Source: Takakia lepidozioides (Eukaryota; Streptophyta; Takakiopsida; Takakiales; Takakiaceae). From it: a DNA stretch of 64,000 nt. The notes below the pieces were generated by a model. It did no database searches and had not been told where the DNA came from. It worked only from the letters and a program-made list of their open reading frames with translations. This document shows positions 1 to 12,320 of this stretch, piece after piece; position 1 is the stretch's first letter; each line of letters opens with the position of its first letter. The DNA lies in assembly GCA_030704615.1 (NCBI GenBank), contig CM060732.1, positions 30,547,053 to 30,611,052 on the forward strand, in the 5' to 3' direction. Position numbers and translations under genes: made by a program.

Positions 1-1110
1 AATGTGAAATCTTTGGGAATTACGGATTCAAATACTTGTGCTTTATGATTTTCAGCACAATGTATAAGCTGATCGACAGATTAACCCTCAAAACCCTGTA
101 GCCGAATTGGAATCGGCTGCTATGGCAATCTCTGATTGTACCTTGGTCAGTAGAAACTCCACATCCAGGAGAGAAGATAACTTTGGAGATTATTCCCCTT
201 GAGGCAGAGGCCCTAGATTGACAGGATCTAATCCATAAAGCCTTACATTTCAGGGGGCAGACTACAGTACCTAAGAAAGGTCACCTTATATTCAATTCCA
301 CACCGAAGTCCCTTTCAACCATTTCTACACAAATATACGAGTCTACTGGAAGTCATGCAAGTTGCAGGCTAGAGTCACTGACACCTTGGATCAAGAAAGA
401 TTACCTCAGATCCCTGATTCTGGCCCCTCGCATTAGGGTCACCAGTGCCTTCTTCTACAGTACTTGCCTGTTTTCCTGTTAGACAGATAATACATGTGAA
501 TTTTCTTTCAGATGCGTAACCGTATATCTAGGGACAGCCTGATCACTACCCTAGGAGTCTGAAGTCCAGGCAAAGCCGTTTTTGAAACAGATTTAATGTC
601 AATCTAACATGTCTACAAGGCATTCCAATGGTTTCCATCTCAGTTCAAAGCGTGATAACTGTGAACGATCTGAAGTGTTCAATTGGGGATAGCTGAATGC
701 ATGCAAATGTAGCTTAGAAGTCACGAGAAGCTCTTGCCTCTAGCCTTCGGCTGGACCGGACGCTCTGCCATGGTGCGCACACAGAGCAGCACACCACCAG
801 CGACAAGGACCGTGTGTCACTATCTTTGATTGCGATGCTCTCGCCAAGCGTCATTTACGTGACGCCCTTCCTCATGACGAGTATCCCCCGTGTACCTGGA
901 TGTATATACGAGCACCATCTCTATGTCTCTTAAGAGATGAGCTTCTATCTCAATCTACTTGATTTTCCATAGAGAATTCCTGCTTTCAAATCTCAGTTAT
1001 GCTCAGTGAGGTCTCCAGCTTCAAATCTTTCTTCGATATCATATCGCATTGTAATCTTGTCAAGAAATGCCTCAAAACTCCCTCTGTAAACGACCTCATG
1101 GGTTGCAGAC
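1..1110. other. No gene recognised; possible promoter
   Basis: I see no conserved coding stretch here. A TATA-like stretch at about 903-909 on the plus strand lies roughly 200 bp ahead of the first plausible ATG at 1111, so this could be the promoter and leader of the candidate gene that follows. The link rests on position only. Confidence 0.2.
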
Positions 1111-3077
1111 ATGTTTAGGTCTTCTGGGCCCGACAATGGCGAAACAAGGAAGGTAATCAGCCTATCTTTAGAGCAAAGACTGTGCTGGCCACCAACAGTA
1201 TCAGTACTATGTTTTGGCACAAAAGAGCCTGGAAACTCTGATGATGAGAACCCTAAAATTCCACATTATGCCTATAAATCGTGCTCAAGTCTTTCTGGAT
1301 ATTATCATCGCACGGCGATAATCTGCACTGAACCTACAAATCATCAAAGGCTGTCCACGACGAGATTTGAAGGAATCAAAATGTCAACACCAATCCGTGT
1401 TCTCTCTCTCAAGTTCTGTTCCCCTTCATGAAGACAACGTACTACCAAACAAACTGAGTTGCAAAATTGGTAGAGTCGGGCAATCATTCCTATAATTCGA
1501 GGCGCAACGAAAAATACAGACCCCAAATTGGCCCTAAGGTGATCAACTTGCAACAATTTTCAGGCCGGTGATTTCGAATCGGCTCCGCGCAAGAGCCGAG
1601 AATTTTGTGTAGGTGGAGTGGAGTCTTTCCAGCTCAGGCTCAAGCCGGCAGAAATGAACGACCGGCAGAAATGGGACGGTTAGCCGCCGGCTCACATGTG
1701 AGCTTTGCCCAGTTTCACCCCCCCCGGCGGTTGAGTTGCCGGTCGGCGCTGACAGGACCGGCATAGGGTATAGCAATTGCCCCTGGGTTAAAAGATAGGG
1801 CTAAAAGATAAAAGACGCAGGTTGAGATGTATTAGGGTTGTTTATGTTAAGGTATTACATGATCTCATAGGTTAAAAACACAAAAAGTTATTACATTTAC
1901 CCATTTTCCTGCGCCATGAAGAGTGCTTCTACCCTATGTGCAATGGAGGAGAGAGACAAAATCAAGATACTCTAAAAAATAAAATCCTGACCACCCATTT
2001 TGGGCAGCTATGAAAGTTCTCAAAAAGTTCCCCAAAGTTCCCACAGCTACTTTGAAATAGAACCCATTACTGATCCATTACTGACCCTTACTGACCCATT
2101 ACTGATCAGTAATGGAATGCACAAGAATTGAGCCGCCTTGTAGATGGCAAGATCGATTAAAGTTTGTGCGAGATGAGGTTAGGTACCTCCAGCAGCTCGA
2201 CAAAAGGTCGTTCTCGTTTCACTTCCCACTCCGTGAAGAGGAAGCGTGGTTGGTCTCAAGGGTGGGAGCACTCCTCAGGAAAATTGCGTTCGAAGGAGCT
2301 TCAAATGTCTGAGAAGCTTTTACCAGAAAATGCTGGGGCCACAATTAACAGTTACCGAGTGGCCAGGAGGAGTGGCCCATGAGGATCATTCGATGCACTC
2401 CTGGCGTGATTCATACCTACTTCGGTTGAAACTTAAGCTTGTCTAAATTGATCCTCTTGGGACTTGTTGCTAATTCAGTTGAAGCACTCATCTTGTGGTG
2501 AATTTGGGTTTGTGCTGGCTTGCCTGTTCCCGTCAGCCCGATGAAAGGCGCATTGGGCTCCCACTTGCCGAATAGCCTGTGAGCGTGGGGGAGAGCGACG
2601 CAGTGTGAGGCAGGGATAGGCTATAGGAATGCGGATGACGCTCTCGGCCCCAGCATCTGCTGCAGGCCCACTGTGCCTGCCACTGTGAGAGACGCCAAGC
2701 CAAAGGTACGTTGATTCGCTCTTCTTTCTTGTTGCGGACTCGTGTAAATGCTACTCTGGCTTGCCTGCAATAATCATGGCAACATACTCTATTTTTTTCA
2801 GTCTCTGTATCAGAACTCCGCGGCTGCTATCTTTCCATGCGGTAGGGAAGGTAAAGAGAGAGGAAGAACGGAATTTTATGAACGTCCACGAAGAAACCAA
2901 GGGAGAGGAAAAGGGGGGCGGATCCACAAGAGCATTACTGGAGGCCTTCAGAGATGCAGGAGCATTGTAGCAATAGACCTTCCACACATTTCTGCTTCAA
3001 TTAGATCATCTCAAGTGCAGGAATTCACACCAGGCTACGACCTTCCGGTTGGTAATAATCCTAATAAAGTGCCATAG
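1111..3077 (+). CDS. Candidate split gene, product not recognised
   Basis: Exon-like pieces occur on the plus strand but I cannot name a family. The first (1111-1152) reads 14 codons, starting MFRSSGPDNG, and ends at an AAG|GTAATC donor. A second open piece (about 2176-2370) is basic and serine-rich, with KRKRGW near its centre. The last open stretch (about 2802-3077) follows a T-rich TTTTTTCAG acceptor, is basic and glycine-rich, and ends in NNPNKVP before a TAG stop. Intron phases were not reconciled, so these pieces may belong to one gene, to several, or to none. The gene would converge on the 3' end of the REC8 gene at 4060. A protein search with the 2802-3077 translation would decide it. 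Confidence 0.22.
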
Positions 3078-4059
3078 CCGTCTCCTATGTCTCCCATGTG
3101 CGCAAAAGAACACCTAATCAGAAACTTTTTTCAGTGTATTTCGAGGTCCTCTTGGCTGGCAGGACATGACAGTCGTTCCGAGGAGGACCTTGTGGAAGTG
3201 AGTGGCACATCCAAGCTGAACCTTATGGATTAAGAATAATTATGATCTTTCTTAGGGCTGTTCTTCACTCAGTGGAAGTTTTGGACTGTCTCGAACCAAG
3301 GAAGGACCTTGAAACTTTCCCCTGCACAAGATTAACATTACTCCTAATGGTCATTTTTGGGAGAGTTACATGGAGTGGAAAGTGGAGGTATTGCAAAGAT
3401 TCCGCTTAATAAGTAGGTGTGCAGCCCAGTGAATGAAGCTCAATACTGTGGCATTGGACTTTACAATGAAGGAAGAGAGATAAATAATGGACTCATTAGA
3501 CTTTGTTTGCTGTGGCCTTGTGGCCCTAGACCTGGGGCCCACGTTGGACAGAAACAGAGGGAATATAGGAACACACTAGACATAGGATGGGAGTTGAATC
3601 TGCGCGTTGGAGCCTACTGGTACAGTTGCCTCTACCATTAGCAGATCATCAAGGAGCCAGGATCGGCCGACACTGTTCAACTGAAAGAAGTTGTGGATTA
3701 GTTCTCACTCAAACAGCTACATGGAGAGGTTCACCATTCAGAGCAGAAAATCGAAGCTGATGAAAATCTCTGGAGGACGAGGTAAAGATAAAGACAGTGT
3801 CCTGACGGGCTTTTGACTGGTGTCTGCAAACACCATCAGTTAGAGTTGCTCTTCTACAAGCTTTAGAAAGCGATTCTAAGAGGTTTTTTCCTATCTAGAC
3901 TTGTGACTTTTCCTAGAGTTTCTTTTCCTATCTAGACTGGAGCAGTTTCACAAACCTGGAGGCTATGCTATGATCAGGCTGTAAGAGGGGCAATACAATT
4001 GCTCCTTTGAACAGCTGGGGATGAACCTGAGCTGTCCAAACTGCAAATTGGAAATCTTC
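3078..4059. other. Convergent intergenic stretch
   Basis: No coding signal or repeat is recognisable between the candidate plus-strand gene and the REC8 stop codon. The part next to 4060 is probably the REC8 3' untranslated region. The reading frames here are short and show no family resemblance. Confidence 0.3.
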
Positions 4060-7000
4060 TTAGGTGCACTGAGCTTTGCTGATGAGGATGTCGCCATACG
4101 GCTCTGCCTGGTCCACTGATAGAAAACTGCTTGAAGCTAATACTGTCATAGAAATCACCACTCATACTGTTCAGACTATAACTCCTCAGTCTAGTGGTGA
4201 AAGAATCCACCCCAATATAGATAGTGAGTGGACTGACGTTTCATCCTGCTGCTGGACCGTAACTCAAATACTGACTGCCAAATGGATCAAGCTTTTGCAC
4301 AGCCTACATTTAGCATGTAGGTGTACATTATACAATGGAAGCAATGAGAGAATGAAAGAAATGATTTTGAAAAGAACTTGGCACTATCCATTTATAGCCC
4401 AAAGAGGGTATGGGACAAAAATATTTGGCAGAGAAAGAAATCAAAATGCCTTTGCCAGGGGTGAGTAGCCTCTGAGGAGAAAGTTGTATCGCCCGCTAAT
4501 CTCATAATGCACTGGGCAAGAGAAAAGAAATGACGTGAGCACTCAAAGAGCAGAGAGAGTGACATCCTACCGCATGTTTGGTAGAATAGCTTGGCTGCTT
4601 TTGATCTGTCAAGTCCCTGGCTTAAGCTGTTCAAGGACTGCTGTGAGGCAGCCCCCCGATTTTCAAAACGCTCCTGCAAATGCCTGGCACAAATGTTTTG
4701 TCACAAGACTGTGTGAAGGGACATGGCATAGTTGGGAAAGTGGAGCTGAATGTAGAATGGAGGCTCGCAGCTTACTTTTGAAGGGCGGCTGTTGTTTTGT
4801 CCATGGAGTCTTGTGGATTTGGCGGCTGGGTCTGACCGGCAGTGTCCTCCAATAGCTCTGCATGATAGGAATTTTCCTCTTTAATCGTACACTTTCATGA
4901 GCTGTGCATTTACCTTGTGCCATTGCTACAGATGGATATGAGTGTGCATACTAACCTTCAAGGTTTACAGTAATGCAGCTTTGATCAAGAACCCATTTTG
5001 GACTAGGCTTTCTAGGCAAGCTTTATGGACCTCTAAACTCCTAGCCATTTGAACACGCCCAGAAAACTCACCAAACTGGCTGAGGCTGCCGGTAAAGTCT
5101 GCGTTGGTGAAATAATTTGCCAAGTTGCCCATACCCGGGGTTTGAGGAGCATGTATATTAATCTCTGGTAAGTCTCCCAGAAAGGGAGATGTGCTTCTCC
5201 TTACTGGTTCTGAAACTCGTGCCCTTTTTGAACTGCCATCATAGGAAACTGTTGAGTATAAGCTGCTGCAAGGCATTAAAGATTCCAAAATATGCCACTA
5301 TCGATGTAGGGGAAAAAGTGCAATTTTGCACTTGATAAGACTGCGACTGATACAGCCTCAGGAGCAGGAGCATCAGATGGACTGAAACATTTTTTCTTTG
5401 ATTCACCCCTTCACACTCGCAAGATTGTGATTTAAATAAGGTATGGAACAGCCTTACCGGCCAGTAGTAGGTAGTTCTCCCTCACTGTCAAACACGAGTC
5501 CCCCTGTCGTGGGAGTTGACCTCCGGCAGCCTGAGGTTCTTCCGCTCCCATCCAATTGGCCTGCAAATGGATGATTTAAGGTCCTGGTAGAATTGGTCTT
5601 TGCTATCAGAAAGCCTAGACACCTAATAGGGACAGTTATATCAACTCTAGGGTCCACTTCTCCTTGAAAGGATTTGAACGTGCTCTGGGTGCTTATGATC
5701 ATTACAACCCTTGTCCCCTTGTATTGCAGACCTAACCACAGAACCTCCAGGCCTCCTGCTTTACGTTGTCTCATCCATATTCTCACTTACCCCTGAAGGA
5801 CGATAACTTGGTTAGTAAGGGGACTTTTATAGCATTCTTCCTAAGGTTGAGTGAATTCACCTGAAGGCATGGGGGTGAGGCCAATCTGATTGCCCAAAAA
5901 TTCGTCATTGCTTCCTGTGTTGGGAGTCTGAAGGGCTGTACGCAGCTTCTCTACTGAGCCTAGGTCATCCCGGGTCTCAAACTCTGGCGGAGGCTGAAAC
6001 AATCCGAATACAGATTTCAAATGATGTTGGCATGAATTCTAGGAGGAGTACGTGTACATTTCTTAAGCATGTTTAATATCAATGACTGGAAAGAAGAGGC
6101 ATGACTATAGTGGTTATCAAAGGATTCTAGATGATAGACCTATCATTAGACTGATCAGCTTACAAGCTCTGGCTCCATATCAAAGGATGCAGCTTCCACT
6201 TCTGGCTGCACGAATCCTGATGTGTTGCTGTTCTCCTCCATGTCTGGTCAGCTCCAAGAAACAGAGTCTTCAATAACAATTAAGGACATATTCCTTCTCC
6301 TGATGATATATGAATGGAGCGAACAGTGTCTAGAAGAAGCTATGAAATAGGTATGGCCTGCAGTTCCATGAGGTTTTGTAGAGAGCAAATTCAGTGGATA
6401 CACAAAATGTAAAGGGTGATGGTTTACATTTCAGAAGTCCCCAAAATTGTTGTGCCATATTCTGGGAGGTTCTAAATTCTATGTCCGCCACTAACTCACT
6501 AGTTGTAGAGCAAACTAACCCTGGCCCCTTGTTTGTGGCAGATTGGTTTTTTCTCGGCCGGCAATGGTCAAACCCCACAAATCTTGGAGCGGTTGCCCCC
6601 AAGTTGGCTCTGGTCCAAAACGGCCATTGAAAGACACACATGCTGACGGCAGACTCCATGTCTTCTGAATGTGGAGTGTGATTGACTGGTGGGCCTTCAG
6701 AACCTGCACTCTCCAAGAAAAAGAGAACAACCAGTTGTAAAGCAAGCCGGAGGGAATAAAAAAGAAGTCTACACTCTTATCGAGTATCATTCATGCACAT
6801 GAGGGCTTACTGTTAGAAACACATTTGAGGGCTTTATGTGCCCCTCCCCCAAATAACCTCTGATGACAATATATCAGATTGTTCCAGTCACTTGACCTGG
6901 AAGAGTTAATCTATTAAAAACATGTGGATATGTCTATGATGGGATTTGGAGAGTCTGGATTTACCATGCTGTGGTTAAGAAAAAGCAAAGAAGAGTGGTG

Positions 7001-10000
7001 CAGTCAGTAACATACCTCCTTGCGATTACGACCCAGAATGTCAGAAGGATCCTGAAGCCATTGGCTAAACGTTGTGGCAGATACTTCGGTGGTGCTGTCA
7101 TCACAAGTTGACTTTGGAGCAGCTCTTCTGCTCCGTCTTTTCTTTGGACGCACTTCAGGCTCAGGCTGCATCCGTGAATTCAGCTCAAAGGTATGTCAAA
7201 TTCAATGTAAGTGCTGTTTATAAATGACACACAGATTTTCCAAGTTGTATTGAGAAAATGGCTAAGATTTTAAGGATACAACCAAGACATGGACTTCCAT
7301 GGTAAATACACTGGGGAGGGAAGCATAAGTATACCGATTTAGGGCCCTCAGGAAAGTCTTCCTGCGGCTTTTGTGGCATAGTATCTTGAGGCAGTGACTC
7401 CTCATAAATGGTGTCTAAAGCACCAGTTATATCAGGTGGGAGGATGTCTGTCAAGCAAAGAACTGCAAGCATTGTGAAACTGGGCTGTATCTGATAAGCG
7501 CAATTGAGGGCACCATCTGAAATAATGCAAGTTGTTGCTTCAAACTAGTATGCTATTACTTCAGGACATTGTATGGCTTATGGAAAGGACTAAACACACA
7601 CCCATAAATTCGATAAAACAAGGAGACAGATGAAAGATAGAAATGAAGTGAAATGACAATTTGTAACATCCTCCAGAAGTTCAAAGAGCTAAAGGGATGA
7701 GAGTGCAGGAAACAGGAAAAAGAGTGGGGCCCTCAACAAGCAGCCCGTAAACAACGAATATTGGTCAAGGATCTAAGATGTACAGCCTCATGCAGATATG
7801 CCGCCAAGGATTAAGAACCAAAGAAGCTTTATACTGGTGTGCAAAGCCCAAACAGCTTACGAGAGAATAATGGATGAGAAAGTGAAAAAGTAGGATTGAG
7901 TCACTGAAAGAAGTGGGGGGTCAAGTGAAGGTAAGCTGCTAAGCTCACCTAGATAAAGATAGATGAGAAATTCTCTGACCTGGTAACTGAAATTCAGGAA
8001 AAAGGTCATCCATCTCAGAAGAATGTGATAAGGGTCCTCCAGGACCATCACTGCAAGGAGTCGTGAAAATCAAATCAGAGTCCCAAGTGAGGTCACTGAC
8101 GATCAAGACTCGTCAACTTCCTATGTAGCAAACTGCAGGTTATTCTCATACGAGGACCTAAGAAGCTACAGAGGTAGCTTGAGCTTACCTGTTAGGCTCA
8201 CCAACGTCCTGAAACTCATGATAGTCATTGTTCTCTTGAAGAGTTATGTCTTCATGGTCAGCTGTTGAAGGCAATTCAAAAGAATTTTTAAAAGATACCA
8301 AAGGAGATTTTGAAGCTTGAACTAGATCTACACCCCAATTTCAATGAAAGCATTGAAAAAATAATGACTGTTTGTATTTGTTGCCGATATCTCCTGTTTG
8401 TATAGTAGCTTTGGTAAAGATCTGATTGAGGAGATACCTACCTTGATACCTGTCTTGGACAGGAGAGTTCTTTCCATCTCCGGCAAAGTTGGTATTAGCA
8501 TGAGGAAGGATGAAGAATTCTTCCCCCTGAGACATGGGGTACATTAACTGTCAGGATAGCCAAATTGAGGTGACATTTGGTTGTGAAGGACAGGTCAGCT
8601 TCCAAGTCACAGCTGCAATTGAATGCACAGCCACCAGATTCATAGACTATTGTACACAACTTAAGGTAACCATGATTGTTCCTGAGGAAATGCCTGGTAC
8701 AGCTCACCATTATCTCATCATCATTTCCAGGTGTGCTAGGCCTCAGCATCAACCTTTCGATGTCATCAAAGACATCAAAGCCATAGTCGATGGTGACAGT
8801 TTCAAACCTGAGTAACACAACAATTCAGTACCCCTAGTGTGTACAGTTTCAGAGGTTGAACAGTTTGTTAAGTTAGATCTACTTGGAAAATTTGTTAGGT
8901 GATGCAATTGGAGTTTCCTACTATTACAGAACCTCAGGGTCGAAATCAAGTGAATATGCGCTCTATGTGGATGTAAGTGGCGTCAGCAAATATATATAGG
9001 AAATGGAGATCTTTAGTGCAAAACTTCCTAAGCTATCGTTGTGAAGTTGATGATGGAATACTTTGCATGTGCTCTTCGTCTTGGAAGAGATGTTGTGTCG
9101 GTGGACTTCAAAGCCACAACCGTTTTGATCTTGATCTGATGGGACAATCAGGTGTGAAGTTAGTCTGCTGAGTATAGCTGAATACAGGCCCCTGAGACCC
9201 GGCAAAGAAAGGAGGGGTCAAAACTATCATGTTTTGGTGACCACCTCACAAACATGATACATCCCATGAACACGCGGTTGGCACAGTCAAACAGTGAAAA
9301 GTGTATCTCCTGCAGTTCAAATTTTTGTGGCATTATGGGAAACATGTTCAGAACAGACGAGAGATATGCGAGATGAGCATTTCAACCAACAAGCACAAAT
9401 AGGTATGATTGAATTTTAGTACATGACGAATTTTTAATCTTCCATTTACATCCCGAGAGGTATTGTGGGTAGGGCACATCGTACGTACTAGGAACTCATT
9501 TACGTCTTCTGAGGGAGATCCCGGATATGTTGACACACACAAGGCACCCTACCATCAGGGTCACTTACATATTTCATATCAGGGTCATTTGGCATCTTCC
9601 TTATAGAAATACATTTTTGCAGCCATCAACTGGCGTGAAATAGTTTACATGTACGGATGAGAATGAACATCATTTGGCATCTGAGCAACCGAGGAGCAGC
9701 TTAGGCCTTACCATATAGGAAGGCCACCTTCCGCTGATAAACATGCACAACTCCTCCTGAAACAACACCGGTCCATAGCATGTGAGGGAGATATGCCAGA
9801 AAAGCTAGTATTCTTACATAATCGGTTTGCTCTGCATCATATCCGGAGAATATTTAGTAATTTACACACAGCATATGCCGTTTCTTGTGAACCGGCTCAC
9901 TAGACCTGCAAAATATGTACTTAAGGCCTCCGCAGAATATTTCTGCTGGTATTCATTACTCCTTATAGTGAGAGATCTTACTTCGGATTTCATGTGAATG

Positions 10001-11041
10001 AGAAGGATTCATAAACTCGTCAAACTTCATATCATGTCATATCGCCTGTACATACATGAAGAAATAGATAGTGCAGGGACCATTGGATAGGGATTGGATA
10101 ATTTATTACCCATGAGAATTCCTGAAAGTCGTAGTGCGAGGGGAACCTGAGGGTGAATGATCTGATTGCTGCAAGAATCACACAATTTCCGGATTTCTTT
10201 CAAAGGCTAGATTCAAGCAGGATTAATAGAGCTCGGGCTCTCGCTCTTTCAACTTGGAATCTTGCAACGGAACAATTGAGGGGTATTCTGTACTAAAGTT
10301 TGATTCAGCACTGTTCAAGAAAGAGCGAGAAACTACAGGGAGATCCTTGATGATCATTAGACAAGAATCAGCGAGGATTACAAAGCAAATAATTTATTGG
10401 CCGACCGCACCCTTCAAGAATAAGGTCAATTATTATTTGTTCTATATTATATGGAGGACTTCAGCTCTCAGAAATTAATAGAGCTCAGTGTAGATAGTGC
10501 ATATCAGAGAGAAACAGTGGCCGTTCAGGACCGGCAGAATGGTGAGACTTCAACTTTTCTTCCACGGTGGACCATAAAATTCTAGAGATTTGATGGCAAC
10601 AGGTCTGCGCCCTGCAAGTGACGGTAATACCATATGTTCTCAATGTCAATTGATGCCGCCTTCTTCCTGTTCAGTTTTGCACGCATCGTAGCTGCTATCC
10701 TGAAGGGGCCATGTGAATGTTTAAATAACAACATTACATGTATACATCGTTCAGTGGTCTTGAAACTAGATGCAAAGTCTAAATCTCCAGATACTATGAT
10801 AAATGGATCTCCAACGTCCAAGAATTCATCAAATTGAACTACTGCGTGGAACTGCATCATAGACAGGTGGTCTGTCTACTTTCTGGGACTCTTGCACCGA
10901 AGTACTACGTTTGTATCTCTGCTCAGCTTCTTTCAAATATCTGCCGACATTACTCTGGATGTCAATGCGGCATCTCTTTGGAACTTACCAGATTTGTCCC
11001 AGAGGCCCCTTTCTGCAAAGAAGCTGATGCGAGTAAAACAT
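4060..11041 (-). CDS. REC8: REC8-type meiotic cohesin (alpha-kleisin), ~20 exons
   Basis: This is the kleisin subunit that closes the meiotic cohesin ring by joining SMC1 and SMC3 through its N- and C-terminal domains. Exon 1 (11041-10989) encodes MFYSHQLLCRKGPLGQIW, the kleisin N-terminal signature. Further exons: 10699-10631 (AATMRAKLNRKK), 10168-10110 (PLALRLSGILMG), 9756-9712 (VYQRKV), 9508-9489, 9309-9274 (tentative), 9135-9062, 8807-8708, 8526-8442, 8261-8189, 8050-7980, 7462-7335, 7166-7016 (basic run, then WLQDPSDIL), 6243-6164, 5993-5861, 5560-5458, 5265-5072, 4857-4776, 4683-4571 (winged helix, KAAKLFYQTC) and 4115-4060 (EPYGDILIS, then TAA). Most phases agree. Between 7016 and 6243 at least one exon is missing from my model. 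The donor after 7335 is uncertain, and about eight residues expected between FYQTC and the last exon were not found. The resemblance favours REC8/SYN1 over mitotic RAD21. Confidence 0.88.
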
Positions 11042-12320
11042 TCTCAATGACGACCAAAACAAATTTTCCGGATGGTATTGGACTCCACGGAAATGCAGCA
11101 CGGCGAATGCACTGAAATGGAAACAAAGGAAAGAAATAGAAACAAGAAATGCGAAAGAGGGCCGGGATATCCAGCGCGAGAAAGGTCGCGAGGAATGTTA
11201 TGAGCGATATCCAGGGTGGCGGGGAAGAAAGAGGACGCGCGGCGCAGAGAGTAATTGGCGGACGATATGACTTTGCCTTCTTTTCATCCGTCCAATCATC
11301 GACTTTCATCCTTCTTGTTATCATTTATCATCCTGTCCGAGGTTTTGGCGGGGGTGAATTTCGAAGGTCCACGGCAGAGTGTGTCGGAGCAGCCGATGCC
11401 CGGAGGGTATAAAATGAGGTGGATTTCAGACTAGCGATGGGACAAAACACTAAAATGTGGCTCTCGGCCCCCTCTTTGTCCCTTACATAGATGACATGTC
11501 CGCAAGAGCCATATCAAGCCACTCTACAAGCCTCAGAGCCTTTTCACACCAAAAAGCGGACAAGAATGGTGCAAGTGGACAAAATCAAACCATGTGCATC
11601 TCTCTTTCTTTGTTCATGATTTCTTGTTGAAAATACTACGCGCAGTCATGGACCCTTCAAAAAGAATTCTCCTTGCAATACTTGCTCAATAGATTTGACT
11701 GTCGAAAGGGTCTTGTGGACTTTCTGGACAATTGATTTGCAAATAGGTCATGCTTCTGGAGATCAGTCTTCATGATTCATGGCTTCACACTACAGAGGAG
11801 GCTGCTGCAGAGCAAGGTGAGCAATGGAGCCATAACAAAGAGGCGAAGAGAGTCAGAGGCGTCATTCGGTTTTGTCGCATATACACATTAGGATGATATA
11901 CAATATAAAATTTACCAAGAAATACCAATGCCTAGACGATCTACATTGTCCGTATATACCCCCACGCACAGAAATGGTGTCCAAAGCTGCCACAGCACTA
12001 AATTAGCTAGTTATTCTGATTTTCTGGTTCTCAATCCCTTCAGTATGTCTCTCTCTCTTTATGTATCTCCTCAAGACATCAGGGAAGAATCACCGCCATG
12101 GAAAGCCCAACCAAACAGGCCCTCATTGCAAGGTTGTGCTCAAAACCTTTCAGTATCTCATCCCAACAGGAGCTGGGCCTGTAGTACAAAATTGCCAAAT
12201 CATGACCATGCATATCCGAAGAAGCCTTTTCATCATGCGAGGAGCATGTACTGCCAACACTGGCCAAGTACAGTCCACATAACTCTCTTTATCTTGAAAA
12301 TTTCTTACCCATGTATCAGT
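11042..12320. other. REC8 upstream region and RMC1 3' flank
   Basis: This 1.3-kb gap lies between two minus-strand genes in tandem. It should hold the RMC1 3' untranslated region and the REC8 promoter. I saw no clear minus-strand TATA box. A plus-strand TATAAAA at about 11409 points the wrong way for REC8. Confidence 0.4.

Noticed and set aside
5640-5770. Second SINE with a GTTCAAATCC box
   Set aside because: The A box is poor and there is no A-rich tail. It lies in a REC8 intron and may be chance.
11405-11415. TATAAAA on the plus strand as a REC8 promoter
   Set aside because: Wrong orientation for the minus-strand gene; no plus-strand gene is seen downstream.
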